DNA from: Ruminiclostridium sp.
GTDB lineage: Bacteria; Bacillota; Clostridia; Oscillospirales; Ruminococcaceae
NCBI GenBank assembly: GCA_017465545.1
Contig: JAFTVY010000008.1
Span: 1-35,430 of the forward strand
DNA length: 35,430 bases
Direction of reading: 5' to 3'
Numbering within the stretch: the stretch's first letter is position 1; each line of letters begins with the position of its first letter. This document shows positions 1-8,432 of the stretch, piece after piece. The notes beneath the pieces are model-generated. The model did not search any database, had not been told where the DNA came from, and was given only the letters and a program-made list of their open reading frames with translations. Position numbers and translations under genes: made by a program.

Positions 1-38
1 AAACGGCTTCCCTAAAGCATTTTTGCTTACTTCGTCAC

Positions 39-138
39 CTGACGCCTACCGTACCATCGTACGCCGACGACGTCAGTTTCCTCGTCTGCGTGCGTTTTTC
101 ATCGTCTGACAGTGTGTAGACAAATAACTTTGTCTACA
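39..138. repeat. Intergenic hairpins upstream of rtcB
   Basis: No gene is seen in bases 1-261. The stretch is rich in inverted repeats: CTGACG (39-44) against CGTCAG (71-76) enclosing CGTAC/GTACG (50-54, 59-63), and a perfect 10-bp stem 115-124/129-138 with a TAAC loop. They may be the 3' region of a gene lying left of the window. Their function is unknown. Confidence 0.5.
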
Positions 139-143
139 AGCTG

Positions 144-175
144 AGCGGAAAAGTAAAGCTTTTCCGCTTTTTTTC
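144..175 (+). terminator. Rho-independent terminator
   Basis: A perfect 10-bp stem (AGCGGAAAAG at 144-153, complement at 159-168) with a 5-nt loop runs into a T tract. It presumably ends a rightward transcript entering from left of the window and insulates rtcB. Confidence 0.75.
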
Positions 176-194
176 CTCTCGCAGCTTTTTTTCC

Positions 195-223
195 GTGAAA
201 AGCCTTTCATCATCTGCTAAAAT
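195..223 (+). promoter_or_regulatory. Weak candidate promoter for rtcB
   Basis: A TAAAAT box at 218-223 with an upstream TG (TGC) resembles an extended -10. The 17-bp-distant GTGAAA at 195-200 is a poor -35. It is the only candidate between the terminator and the rtcB ribosome site. Confidence 0.3.
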
Positions 224-261
224 ATCATCAAGGGCAGAGAAAATGAAAGGAATGATTTATT

Positions 262-1473
262 ATGACAGAAATAATCGGAAAATACAATACGGCAATATGC
301 TTTACCGATAATATCGAGCAGACTGCTACAGAGCAGATAAAGACAGTATGCGACGAGGCGGCGTTTTCCTCTTCAAAAATCCGCATAATGCCTGACGTTC
401 ATGCAGGTAAGGGTTGCACTATAGGTACAACTATGACTATCACCGATAAGGTAGTACCCAATATGGTGGGCGTTGATATCGGATGCGGAATGCTTACCGT
501 TCTTTTAGGCAAGATTGATATTAACCTTCCCGCCTTTGACGAGGCGGCACATACCATCCCCAGCGGCAGAAACGTATGGGAGGGCAGACAGGAACATTTT
601 GACCTGACTGTTCTTCGTTGCTACAGAAATCTGAAGGACACAAAGCGTCTTGAAAGAAGCCTTGGTACTCTCGGCGGCGGTAACCACTTTATCGAAATCG
701 ACACCGATGATGAGGGCAATAAGTATCTTGTCATCCATTCGGGTAGCCGTAATTTAGGTACTCAGGTAGCGGAGTATTATCAGAATATAGCAATTGATCT
801 TAATATGGGTAAGGCGGAAAATTATTATCAGAAGAGAGAAGAGATAATCCGTACATATAAGGAGCAGGGAAGAAGAACAGAAATTCTGAGCACCTTAAAG
901 GCACTTGACAGGGAATGGGAGCTTAAAGAGCCCACAATGCCCCGTGAGCTTTGTTACCTCTATGGCTCCTTTATGGAGGACTATCTGCACGATATAGAGA
1001 TATGCCAGCAGTTCGCAAAGAGAAATCGTGAAAAGATGGCGGAAATCCTGCTTTCAAAAACGGGACTCAATGCGCACGACAGCTTCCAGACTATCCATAA
1101 TTATATCGACGTTGCTGAAATGATTTTAAGAAAGGGCGCAGTCTCCGCAAAGGCGGGCGAAAGACTGCTTATTCCTATCAATATGCGTGACGGTAGCCTT
1201 ATCTGTATCGGTAAGGGCAACCCTGACTGGAACTATTCCGCACCCCACGGTGCAGGCAGACTGATGTCAAGAAATATGGCATTCGAGCGACTCACTATGG
1301 AGGAATATAAGGCACAGATGAAGGGCATATATTCCACCTGCATAAATACCTCTACCCTTGACGAGTCCCCTATGGCATATAAGAGCATTGACGAGATTAT
1401 TGCCAATATAGAGCCTACCGCCGATATAATGACAAGAATAAGACCAATCTACAATTTCAAAGCATCCGAATGA
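262..1473 (+). CDS. rtcB: RtcB-family RNA-splicing ligase
   Basis: Predicted GTP- and Mn2+-dependent RNA ligase of the cytosol, joining 2',3'-cyclic-phosphate (or 3'-phosphate) ends to 5'-OH ends, as in RNA repair or tRNA healing. The metal-site and guanylylation motifs are visible in order: DVHAG (D45, H47), VGVDIGCGM (D72, C75), GGGNHF (H142), HSGSRNLG (H159), HNYID (H279) and SAPHGAGR, whose H329 matches the histidine that is guanylylated in the family. At 403 aa it belongs to the shorter bacterial RtcB group. GAAAGGA upstream of the ATG supports the start. No archease or RtcA/RtcR gene is adjacent, so it appears to be a single-gene unit. Confidence 0.95.
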   Translation: MTEIIGKYNTAICFTDNIEQTATEQIKTVCDEAAFSSSKIRIMPDVHAGKGCTIGTTMTITDKVVPNMVGVDIGCGMLTVLLGKIDINLPAFDEAAHTIPSGRNVWEGRQEHFDLTVLRCYRNLKDTKRLERSLGTLGGGNHFIEIDTDDEGNKYLVIHSGSRNLGTQVAEYYQNIAIDLNMGKAENYYQKREEIIRTYKEQGRRTEILSTLKALDREWELKEPTMPRELCYLYGSFMEDYLHDIEICQQFAKRNREKMAEILLSKTGLNAHDSFQTIHNYIDVAEMILRKGAVSAKAGERLLIPINMRDGSLICIGKGNPDWNYSAPHGAGRLMSRNMAFERLTMEEYKAQMKGIYSTCINTSTLDESPMAYKSIDEIIANIEPTADIMTRIRPIYNFKASE

Positions 1474-1474
1474 A

Positions 1475-1599
1475 GGATGCCCCTTCAGCCAATTCCGCCG
1501 CACGATGAATAGTGCTTTACACAGTCTTACTGTGCGACGGTCTCAAAATAGCGTGAGAAAAAAGAGAGAAGGGTGCCCCTTCTGGCAATTCCGCCGCAC
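1475..1599. repeat. Imperfect direct repeat (two 29-bp copies)
   Basis: Copies at 1475-1503 and 1571-1599 differ at 3 of 29 positions; both contain TGCCCCTTC followed by CAATTCCGCCGCAC. They lie 96 bp apart in the non-coding stretch just after the rtcB stop. No gene is visible between them. Confidence 0.7.
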
Positions 1600-1613
1600 A
1601 ACAAATATCACTT

Positions 1614-1649
1614 ATACCCGAAGAATCAAAAACTCCTTCGGGTATTTTT
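1614..1649. terminator. Bidirectional terminator between rtcB and the DUF4363 gene
   Basis: A 10-bp stem (ATACCCGAAG 1614-1623 with CTTCGGGTAT 1636-1645) is followed by TTTTG on the + strand. It lies between the convergent ends of rtcB and the leftward DUF4363 gene. Confidence 0.75.
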
Positions 1650-1652
1650 GTA

Positions 1653-2030
1653 TCAGAAAATATTCGCAAGAGTAGGCGTCTGCATATCTATAAAGGAATC
1701 AAGCAGGGTGAACAGCACACGGCATTCCTCGAAAATATCATCATCCTGCTGACGTGCCATTTCGGATATTCTGGCAAGCGTCATTTCTATTTCAATATCG
1801 TTCTGTATATCCTCTACGAAAACAGTTCTGTCCGACAGCTTGTGCCAGAGTATAATTGCCTTATCCGAAAATTCTGTAGCGGTGACGTAATCCTCATTCT
1901 TAAAGCATCTTGCCGCCGATTCTATTTCCTGCTTTATCTCCACGGCACAGTCCTTACAGCTGAAAAATGCATATGAGCCGAATAAAGCCATCGAGATTAT
2001 CAGAGCCAGACATAGTGAAAGTCTTTTCAT
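1653..2030 (-). CDS. DUF4363-family protein
   Basis: Small protein (125 aa) with one N-terminal hydrophobic segment (about residues 4-24), either an uncleaved membrane anchor or a signal peptide, followed by a mostly helical acidic domain outside the membrane. Its sequence and its position directly behind a DUF421 gene match the DUF4363 family, which is typically paired with DUF421 in spore-forming Firmicutes. Its ATG overlaps the stop of the DUF421 gene by 4 nt (ATGA), implying translational coupling. Biochemical function is unknown; a role with the DUF421 partner in the spore membrane is inference. Confidence 0.8.
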   Translation of the reverse strand: MKRLSLCLALIISMALFGSYAFFSCKDCAVEIKQEIESAARCFKNEDYVTATEFSDKAIILWHKLSDRTVFVEDIQNDIEIEMTLARISEMARQQDDDIFEECRVLFTLLDSFIDMQTPTLANIF

Positions 2031-2704
2031 TTTTTCTTATCCTTTAAAATTATATTTATCCCCTTATCATCGGAAAAGGTCATAATAAAAATATCCCTTG
2101 CCGACAGATGCTTTTCCGAAAGCAGGTTCATAAGCCTTTGCTCACCTCCGTCAAAGCGGGACAGAGCAGGAATATTTATCTCCCCGTCCTTTATAAGAAG
2201 GGAGGGCGGATTGCAGTTTGTCTGCTTTATACCGAAATCGCCCTTTTCCACGTTTCTGTAACAGCTTTTCTGAAAGAAATTTATCTTTCCCGTAGTTTCT
2301 ACTATGGCGTACTGTACTTCGGATAAATCGAATATCATACACTCTCTCATAGCCTCCATAAGCTCGTCTATGGAATAGCGAAGCCGTTTCATCACCTGCT
2401 GATCTATCTTTCCGTCGGAAATTATTATCTGCGGAGTACCCGTCACCATCCTTCTGATATTTGTACTTTTCAGCATTACATGGGACATGATGACGTCCAT
2501 ACTGACCACCATCAGAATAGGGATAATACCATAGATCATAGGTACCGACAGATCTTCAAGTGACAGGGTAGCTATATTTGAAATAAGAATGGTAGTCACA
2601 AGCTCCGAGGGCTGTAGCTGGGCAAGTTGTTTTTTTCCCATAAGCCTTAGTGACAGTACGATTATAAAGTAAAGCAACACCGACCTTATTATAACGATAA
2701 GCAA
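2027..2704 (-). CDS. DUF421 (YetF-like) membrane protein
   Basis: 225-aa membrane protein. The first ~85 residues contain three hydrophobic segments with the DUF421 signature (LMGKKQLAQLQPSELV, then a loop with SLEDLSVPM). The remainder is the soluble YetF C-terminal domain (GTPQIIISDGKI, YSIDELMEAMRE). Translation starts at TTG (2704-2702), chosen because AAAGGGTG lies 7 nt upstream and no ATG fits. YetF-type proteins of spore formers are linked to spore membrane properties and heat resistance; the gene lies back-to-back with a gerA operon, which fits. The two units share a ~100-bp AT-rich divergent region. The spore role is inferred. Confidence 0.88.
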   Translation of the reverse strand: MLIVIIRSVLLYFIIVLSLRLMGKKQLAQLQPSELVTTILISNIATLSLEDLSVPMIYGIIPILMVVSMDVIMSHVMLKSTNIRRMVTGTPQIIISDGKIDQQVMKRLRYSIDELMEAMRECMIFDLSEVQYAIVETTGKINFFQKSCYRNVEKGDFGIKQTNCNPPSLLIKDGEINIPALSRFDGGEQRLMNLLSEKHLSARDIFIMTFSDDKGINIILKDKKK

Positions 2705-2806
2705 TATATCACACCCTTTAAAATTCTTGTATTATTATTTTCTTTTACGGATAAAAAAATACGTAAAGGGGAAAATAAACGAAGAACGTAAAAAGGAGAT
2801 AGCAAG

Positions 2807-4336
2807 ATGAAGGATAAAATCCCTGATTTTTCTGAAAAAGAAGTAAATAACACCCTTGAAAATATAAAGCTGACAAACTCCCTTGAGGAAAACTGTGTAA
2901 ATATAAGGGCAATGATAAATAACAGTACCGACCTTATAGTAAAGCCAGCCGTTATCGAGGGTAGAAAAATAGTTTTCATCACCTGCGAGGGTATGATAGA
3001 TAAAATGAAGCTTGCCGACCTTGTCTACAGACCGCTTACCGAAAATCCACCGAGGGACTGCCACACCGCAAAGGAGCTTTTTGATAAGATAGCCTCCACT
3101 ATGCTTATAGCGGAGGAACAACGCCAGCTCTATTCCTGCGACGAGGTACTGCAAGCGGCAATGTCAGGCTTTGCGGTGATGCTATGTGATGAGGTAAACT
3201 ATGCAATAGCAATAGGCATTCAGGGTTTTTCCCACAGAAGCATAGACGAGCCGAGTACACATATTAATCTGAGAGCCTCAAGAGAAGGCTTTATAGAGGT
3301 CATCAGGATAAATATCGCTATGGTAAGGCGCAGAATGAAATCCCCCACCTTAAAGACCGAGCTTATGAAGGTGGGACAGCGTAGCAATACCGATATATGC
3401 ATATGCTATCTTACCGACAGAGCGGACAGCAAAGCGGTTATGCAGGTGAAGGACAGACTGAAGAATATACCGCTTAATACTATCCTGAGCAGTGAATTTC
3501 TCCAGTCCTTTTTAGAGGAAGGAAAACCGGGACTCTTTCCGCAGGTTATGACCAGCGAACGCCCCGACGTTTTCGTATCAAAGCTCTATGAAGGCAGAAT
3601 CGGAATAATAGTAGACGGCACTCCCTTTGCTCTTATACTGCCGACTCTTTTTATAGAGAATTTCCACACCATGGACGACTATACCCATAAGCCTTATTTC
3701 TCCGCCTTTATGCGTATACTCCGCTTTACCGCCTTTATTTTAGCGGTAATATTACCGGGACTTTACGTGGCACTCTGCAATTTCAACCCCGAAATGCTAC
3801 GTAGCAGTCTGCTTCTTAATATCTATTCCTCGGTGCAGACTACCGCTTTTCCCATATTCGGAGAATGTCTTATAATGTATTCGCTTTATGAGATTATGAG
3901 AGAGGCGGGACTGCGATTGCCTAAAAGCGTAGGTCATGCAGTCAGTATCGTAGGCGGCCTTGTTATAGGAGAGATTACGGTTTCTGCAGGACTTATGAGC
4001 GCACCTGTGGTGCTTATTATAGCCGCCACGGGGCTATGCTCCTTTGCAGTGCCCGATTTATACGAGAGCCTTATGATAATGCGGCTTGTATTTATTTTAG
4101 CAGGCGGCATTTTCGGGCTTTTCGGAATAACCGTTGCAGGCACGCTTTTTCTTTTCAGACTTTGCTCAAAGAACGCCTATGGAGTACCATATATGGCACC
4201 TTTTGCGCCCTTTACCCTGAAAAGTATAATCCGTGATACCTTTGTAAGAATAAGCTGGAGAAGGCTGTCCCGTACCGACGTGACCTTACAGCAGTTATCG
4301 GGTAGAGCAAAGAGAAAAGCAGATAAGGAGGGCTGA
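2807..4336 (+). CDS. gerA: Spore germination receptor subunit A (GerA family)
   Basis: Predicted large subunit of a germinant receptor in the spore inner membrane. Residues 1 to about 295 form a hydrophilic N-terminal region with the family segment SSEFLQSFLEEGKPGLFPQ and VDGTPFALILPT. The following ~160 residues hold about five membrane segments (FTAFILAVILPGLYVAL onward), then a short basic tail. At 509 aa it is close to the usual GerAA length. AAAGGAGA before the ATG is a strong ribosome site. It is the first gene of a tight A-B-C operon; a sigma-G promoter would be expected but no convincing box was recognised in the 100-bp upstream region. Confidence 0.95.
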   Translation: MKDKIPDFSEKEVNNTLENIKLTNSLEENCVNIRAMINNSTDLIVKPAVIEGRKIVFITCEGMIDKMKLADLVYRPLTENPPRDCHTAKELFDKIASTMLIAEEQRQLYSCDEVLQAAMSGFAVMLCDEVNYAIAIGIQGFSHRSIDEPSTHINLRASREGFIEVIRINIAMVRRRMKSPTLKTELMKVGQRSNTDICICYLTDRADSKAVMQVKDRLKNIPLNTILSSEFLQSFLEEGKPGLFPQVMTSERPDVFVSKLYEGRIGIIVDGTPFALILPTLFIENFHTMDDYTHKPYFSAFMRILRFTAFILAVILPGLYVALCNFNPEMLRSSLLLNIYSSVQTTAFPIFGECLIMYSLYEIMREAGLRLPKSVGHAVSIVGGLVIGEITVSAGLMSAPVVLIIAATGLCSFAVPDLYESLMIMRLVFILAGGIFGLFGITVAGTLFLFRLCSKNAYGVPYMAPFAPFTLKSIIRDTFVRISWRRLSRTDVTLQQLSGRAKRKADKEG

Positions 4337-4337
4337 T

Positions 4338-5420
4338 TTGAACAGGATAAGCAGTAAACAGCTGGCTATAGCCTTTATAGTTTCCAGACTGACAACAGAA
4401 ATGATAATGATACCGGGCGAGCTTATCCGTTACGGTAGTGAACGCTTTGTCGCAATCCTTGTGGCAAAGCTTGCAGTATTGATTTTATATCTGCCGCTTT
4501 TATTTCTGACAGTAAAATTCAAAGGGGATAACTTTCTCACAGCGGCAATCAGAAGAAACCGCATCTACGGGATAATATTAAGCCTTCTTTTTGGTATAGT
4601 ATTGCTGTCGGTTACGGTAAACTCCGTTCTTAACCTTCAGCTTTATATAACCGATACCCTTATAGGAGAATTACTGCTGATAAGCGGTACTGCACTTATA
4701 ATTGCGGTAGCTCTTTACGGAGCTTATAAAGGTGCAAGCTCCATAACAAGAACGGCGGTATTTGCAGTTTCGGTTTTTGCCTTTCTGCTCCTCCTGATTT
4801 TTGTTACAATGGCAGATAAGCTGGATTTTTCATACCTCTATCCCGTATTTATCGAGGACGGAAACTACCTTTTCCGTGCAGTTATATCGGAAATAAGCTG
4901 TAACAGTGAGATGCTTGTTTTTGCGGTGCTTTGCAAAAATATAACCGACAAGCCGAACAGAGCCGTATACTATTCTCTTGCGGTGATATTCGTTATTTTA
5001 GAGATAGTAAATCTTCTCTACAATCTTATTTTCGGACCTTATTTAAACGAGCTTGAATATCCCTTGTACGTTATATCATCCCTTTCGGACGTGGTGGTAT
5101 TCCAGCGGCTTGACGGTATAGACGCCATAGTGTGGCTTCTTTGCGGAATAATAAAAATATCACTTCTTTTTACCTCGGCAGGCGAGCTTTACAAAACCTC
5201 CTTGGGAAAAAGGAAAAAGGGCTGGTTTCTTGCTATATACGGAGTTTTGACGCTTATCTTATGTATGCTTATAGGTTCGGACAGAAGATATTACGATGCT
5301 CTGCAGATGATAATCCACAGCGCAATACCCCTTGTTTTTGCAGGCGTTGTGATTCCGCTTGCTGTACTATTTACGGGTAAGAAGCTGCCACGAAAGGAAA
5401 AGGAAAATGAAGAAAATTAG
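4338..5420 (+). CDS. gerB: Spore germination receptor subunit B (GerB, APC-like permease)
   Basis: 360-aa integral membrane protein with about ten hydrophobic segments, as expected for the GerAB/GerKB endospore-germination permease family (amino acid-polyamine-organocation fold). In the complex this subunit recognises the germinant. The start is TTG at 4338, one base after the gerA stop, with AAGGAGGG at 4325-4332. The N-terminal pattern (ISSKQLAIAFIVSRLTTEMIMIPG) matches the family, where the first helix carries a similar sequence. The 3' end overlaps gerC by 14 bp, consistent with co-translation. Confidence 0.92.
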   Translation: MNRISSKQLAIAFIVSRLTTEMIMIPGELIRYGSERFVAILVAKLAVLILYLPLLFLTVKFKGDNFLTAAIRRNRIYGIILSLLFGIVLLSVTVNSVLNLQLYITDTLIGELLLISGTALIIAVALYGAYKGASSITRTAVFAVSVFAFLLLLIFVTMADKLDFSYLYPVFIEDGNYLFRAVISEISCNSEMLVFAVLCKNITDKPNRAVYYSLAVIFVILEIVNLLYNLIFGPYLNELEYPLYVISSLSDVVVFQRLDGIDAIVWLLCGIIKISLLFTSAGELYKTSLGKRKKGWFLAIYGVLTLILCMLIGSDRRYYDALQMIIHSAIPLVFAGVVIPLAVLFTGKKLPRKEKENEEN

Positions 5421-6609
5421 CATAGCTCTTATGCTGTCCCTTGTGCTGTCATTATCTCTGTCAGGTTGTGTGAGGTACGTGGAGCTTTCTGACAGAGCGA
5501 TAGTGCAGGCACTCGGAATAGATTATATCCCAGATAGAAATATCTATAGGATAAGTATGCAGTATTTCTCCCAGACAAGCGAGGGCGGACAGAATCAGAT
5601 CGATAAGACACAGCCAAACGTTCTTAAATCCGTGGGCGAGGGAGACAGCATACTGACAGCGGCAAAAAACGCCTCCATCCTATCAGGCAAGGACCTTCTG
5701 CTCAGCGAAAACAGGCTTATTATAATAGGCTCAAAGCTTTGTAATGAGGATCTTTCGAGAACTCTGCAGTTTTTTATTTCAAACTATCATTCCCACCCAA
5801 AAACCTATGTCTGTGCGGCAGAGAATACCGCCGAGGAGCTTATAGATATACGCTTCAAGGAGGGCTACGTATCCTCTCAAAGGCTTATAAATCTTATCGA
5901 AAACGCCTCATCGGAAGGACATACCGTAGCAGATTACGCCTATCAGATAATGAGCAGTCTTTGTAACAGCACGGGTAGTGCATATCTGCCGAAACTTAAA
6001 ATATCCGAGCAGAAGACCGATGGCACAGTACCGAAGGAATCGGGAGAAGGGCAGAAGGGTGGCGGCGAAGAGCAGGAGACGGAAAAGACTATAGTTCTTG
6101 ACGGTGGTGTGGTGTTTTCGGGTAAAAGAAAGAGCGGAATTATAGATTCTGATGCCGCCACGGGACTGCAGTTTTTAAGTAACAGAATGGCGGAGTATTC
6201 CGTTACGGTAAATACGGAGGATTATAACCGTTCTACCATTACTCTTTTCAGCGTAAGAACGGCTATTACTCCAGGCTTCAATGAAGAATCGGAGCTTTAT
6301 TTTGATATATCCGTAACCGCCGACGGCAGATTTGACGAGCGTGGCGGAATATCCGAAACTGATACGGAAAAGATTATCTCGGTCAAAGCCAGAGCAGAGC
6401 AGGAGGTCACAGCTCTTATGGAAGAAGCCGTAATGCAGATACGGGATAACTGTCACAGCGATATATTCGGACTTGAAAAGGCGTTACGTCATCACTATCC
6501 TGAATTTATCGCAGAGAATAAGAAAAATATCACGGATATTCTGCTTTCTGCTCCTTGCATTGTAAAAGTGAAATGTAACACCTTCAGCCTGGGACTGGAA
6601 AGCTATTAA
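5407..6609 (+). CDS. gerC: Spore germination receptor lipoprotein (GerC)
   Basis: 400-aa lipoprotein subunit of the germinant receptor. The start at 5407 was chosen because it gives a clean lipoprotein signal peptide (basic MKK, hydrophobic core, LSGC lipobox); an upstream in-frame ATG at 5359 would bury it inside gerB. The downstream pattern (VELSDRAIVQALGIDY, GKDLLLSENRLIIIG) fits the N-terminal domain of the Ger(x)C family. A hydrophilic Gly/Glu-rich insert lies near residues 205-230. It is the last gene of the gerABC operon; no clear terminator follows, and the next gene has its own promoter. Confidence 0.93.
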   Translation: MKKISIALMLSLVLSLSLSGCVRYVELSDRAIVQALGIDYIPDRNIYRISMQYFSQTSEGGQNQIDKTQPNVLKSVGEGDSILTAAKNASILSGKDLLLSENRLIIIGSKLCNEDLSRTLQFFISNYHSHPKTYVCAAENTAEELIDIRFKEGYVSSQRLINLIENASSEGHTVADYAYQIMSSLCNSTGSAYLPKLKISEQKTDGTVPKESGEGQKGGGEEQETEKTIVLDGGVVFSGKRKSGIIDSDAATGLQFLSNRMAEYSVTVNTEDYNRSTITLFSVRTAITPGFNEESELYFDISVTADGRFDERGGISETDTEKIISVKARAEQEVTALMEEAVMQIRDNCHSDIFGLEKALRHHYPEFIAENKKNITDILLSAPCIVKVKCNTFSLGLESY

Positions 6610-6621
6610 ATTTTCACTTTG

Positions 6622-6650
6622 TTGTAATTTTACCCGGATAGTGGTATAAT
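6622..6650 (+). promoter_or_regulatory. Promoter of the GH2 gene
   Basis: TTGTAA (6622-6627) and TATAAT (6645-6650) are separated by 17 bp. The predicted start of transcription lies about 30 bp ahead of the GH2 start codon. Confidence 0.8.
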
Positions 6651-6686
6651 TGATTTATATCAATTTATTATGGCGAGGTGACAGAC

Positions 6687-8396
6687 GTGAGACTTTGCGA
6701 GCTTTCCACGCCCTTTGAAAAGGACGGATGCGACTGGACGGAATACCCAAGACCACAGATGAAAAGGGATTCTTATCTTTCCCTTTGCGGAAAGTGGAAG
6801 TTATCGGTAATAAAAAATGAAAAAGAAACTCCTCTCGGAGAAATAATAGTACCCTATCCGCCCGAATCGAGGCTTTCAGGCATACAAAGACCTCTTGCAA
6901 AGGATGAAGTGTACCTCTACCGCAGAAAATTCACCTTGACGGAGGAATTTAACAAGGATAGGATACTCCTTCATTTCGGAGCGGTAGACCAGTTCTGCGA
7001 GGTGAGGATAAACGGCACGGCTATCGGTGGGCATAACGGCGGATATACACCCTTTTCCTTCGATATTTCCGGCTGTGTAAAGTGCGGAGAAAACCTTATC
7101 GAAGTTAAGGTCACGGATACTCTTGACACCGACTATCCCTATGGAAAGCAACGCTTTAAGCGTGGCGGTATGTGGTATACTCCTATCAGCGGAATATGGC
7201 AGGCGGTATGGCTTGAAGCTCTTCCTGACGGATATTTCACCGATTTAAAGCTCACCCCTTCCCTTGACGGCATTACTATAGAAACTTCAGGCGGTAAAGA
7301 AGAAAAGACAGCAGTTATCCATACGGATGAGGGTGATATTATCCACAGGTGGACGGGAGAAGTTACTACGGTAAAAATTCCTTCACCAAGGCTGTGGAGT
7401 CCCGACGATCCCTATCTTTACACCTTTACCCTTACAGACGGAGCTGACAGGATAGAATCCTATTTTGCATTAAGAACAATAGATATAAGAAAAGAAAAGG
7501 ACAGAAGCTATATCTGTCTTAACGGCAAGCCCTGCTTCTTCCACGGGGTACTGGATCAGGGATATTTCAGCGACGGAATATATACTCCCGCCTCCCCGAA
7601 GGGTTACGAATACGATATTCTGACAATGAAGAAGCTCGGCTTCAATATGTTAAGAAAGCATATCAAGCTTGAACCTGATCTATTCTACTATTACTGCGAT
7701 AAATACGGAATGATAGTCTTTCAGGATATGGTAAACAGCGGAAAATATAATTTCCTTATCGATACCGCCCTGCCTACTGTAGGACTTCGCAAGGGAATAA
7801 AGCACAGAGCCTCAAAACGAAGAAGAGCGTTATTTGAAAGAACGGCGGAGGAAACTGTAAAGCTTCTTTATAATCATCCCTCGGTGTGCTATTATACTAT
7901 TTTCAACGAAGGCTGGGGACAGTATGACGCCGACAGAATCTATAATGAAATGAAGGCGCTCGATTCTACCCGTGTATGGGACGCTACCTCAGGCTGGTTT
8001 AAGGAAAAGCTGAGCGACGTTGACAGCGAGCATATTTATTTCAAAAAGATAAAGCTTACAGCAAGTGCTGAAAGACCTCTTGTATTATCCGAGTTCGGCG
8101 GATATTCCTGCAAGATAGAAAATCACAGCTTCAATCTTGATAAGAATTACGGCTACAAGACTTTTGCCACCGAAGGGGAGCTTTGCGAAGGAATACGTGC
8201 TCTTTATACTGATGAGATAATCCCGGCGATAAAGGACGGACTTTGTGCTGCTGTCCTCACCCAGCTCAGCGACGTGGAGGACGAGACCAACGGACTTGTC
8301 ACCTATGACAGACAGATAGTCAAGGTGGATGAAAAGCTGATGCAGGAGCTTTCCGAAGGGATAGAAAAAGCGTTCAGAGAGGGAACGGAAGGATGA
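6687..8396 (+). CDS. Glycoside hydrolase family 2 enzyme
   Basis: 569-aa retaining glycosidase with the GH2 layout: N-terminal jelly-roll sugar-binding domain (LYRRKFTL, HFGAVDQFCEVRING), an immunoglobulin-like segment (LWSPDDPYLYTFTL), then a TIM barrel (GVLDQGYFSDG, KLGFNMLRKHIKLEPD). The acid/base is E408 in FNEGWGQYD and the nucleophile is E469 in SEFGG. There is no signal peptide, so it should act in the cytosol on imported oligosaccharides. The GTG at 6687 is preferred over the GTG at 6678 because GAGGTG (6675-6680) is then spaced 6 nt away. Substrate (beta-galactoside, glucuronide or mannoside) cannot be read from the motifs. It is a single-gene unit, convergent with the WYL regulator, which may or may not control it. 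Confidence 0.9.
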   Translation: MRLCELSTPFEKDGCDWTEYPRPQMKRDSYLSLCGKWKLSVIKNEKETPLGEIIVPYPPESRLSGIQRPLAKDEVYLYRRKFTLTEEFNKDRILLHFGAVDQFCEVRINGTAIGGHNGGYTPFSFDISGCVKCGENLIEVKVTDTLDTDYPYGKQRFKRGGMWYTPISGIWQAVWLEALPDGYFTDLKLTPSLDGITIETSGGKEEKTAVIHTDEGDIIHRWTGEVTTVKIPSPRLWSPDDPYLYTFTLTDGADRIESYFALRTIDIRKEKDRSYICLNGKPCFFHGVLDQGYFSDGIYTPASPKGYEYDILTMKKLGFNMLRKHIKLEPDLFYYYCDKYGMIVFQDMVNSGKYNFLIDTALPTVGLRKGIKHRASKRRRALFERTAEETVKLLYNHPSVCYYTIFNEGWGQYDADRIYNEMKALDSTRVWDATSGWFKEKLSDVDSEHIYFKKIKLTASAERPLVLSEFGGYSCKIENHSFNLDKNYGYKTFATEGELCEGIRALYTDEIIPAIKDGLCAAVLTQLSDVEDETNGLVTYDRQIVKVDEKLMQELSEGIEKAFREGTEG

Positions 8397-8397
8397 A

Positions 8398-8431
8398 TAA
8401 AAAGCGTTGCATTTTTGATGCAACGCTTTTT
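8398..8431. terminator. Bidirectional terminator between GH2 and WYL genes
   Basis: A long stem of AAAAGCGTTGCAT against ATGCAACGCTTTT has A and T tracts on both flanks, so it can end both convergent transcripts. Confidence 0.85.
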
Positions 8432-8432
8432 G

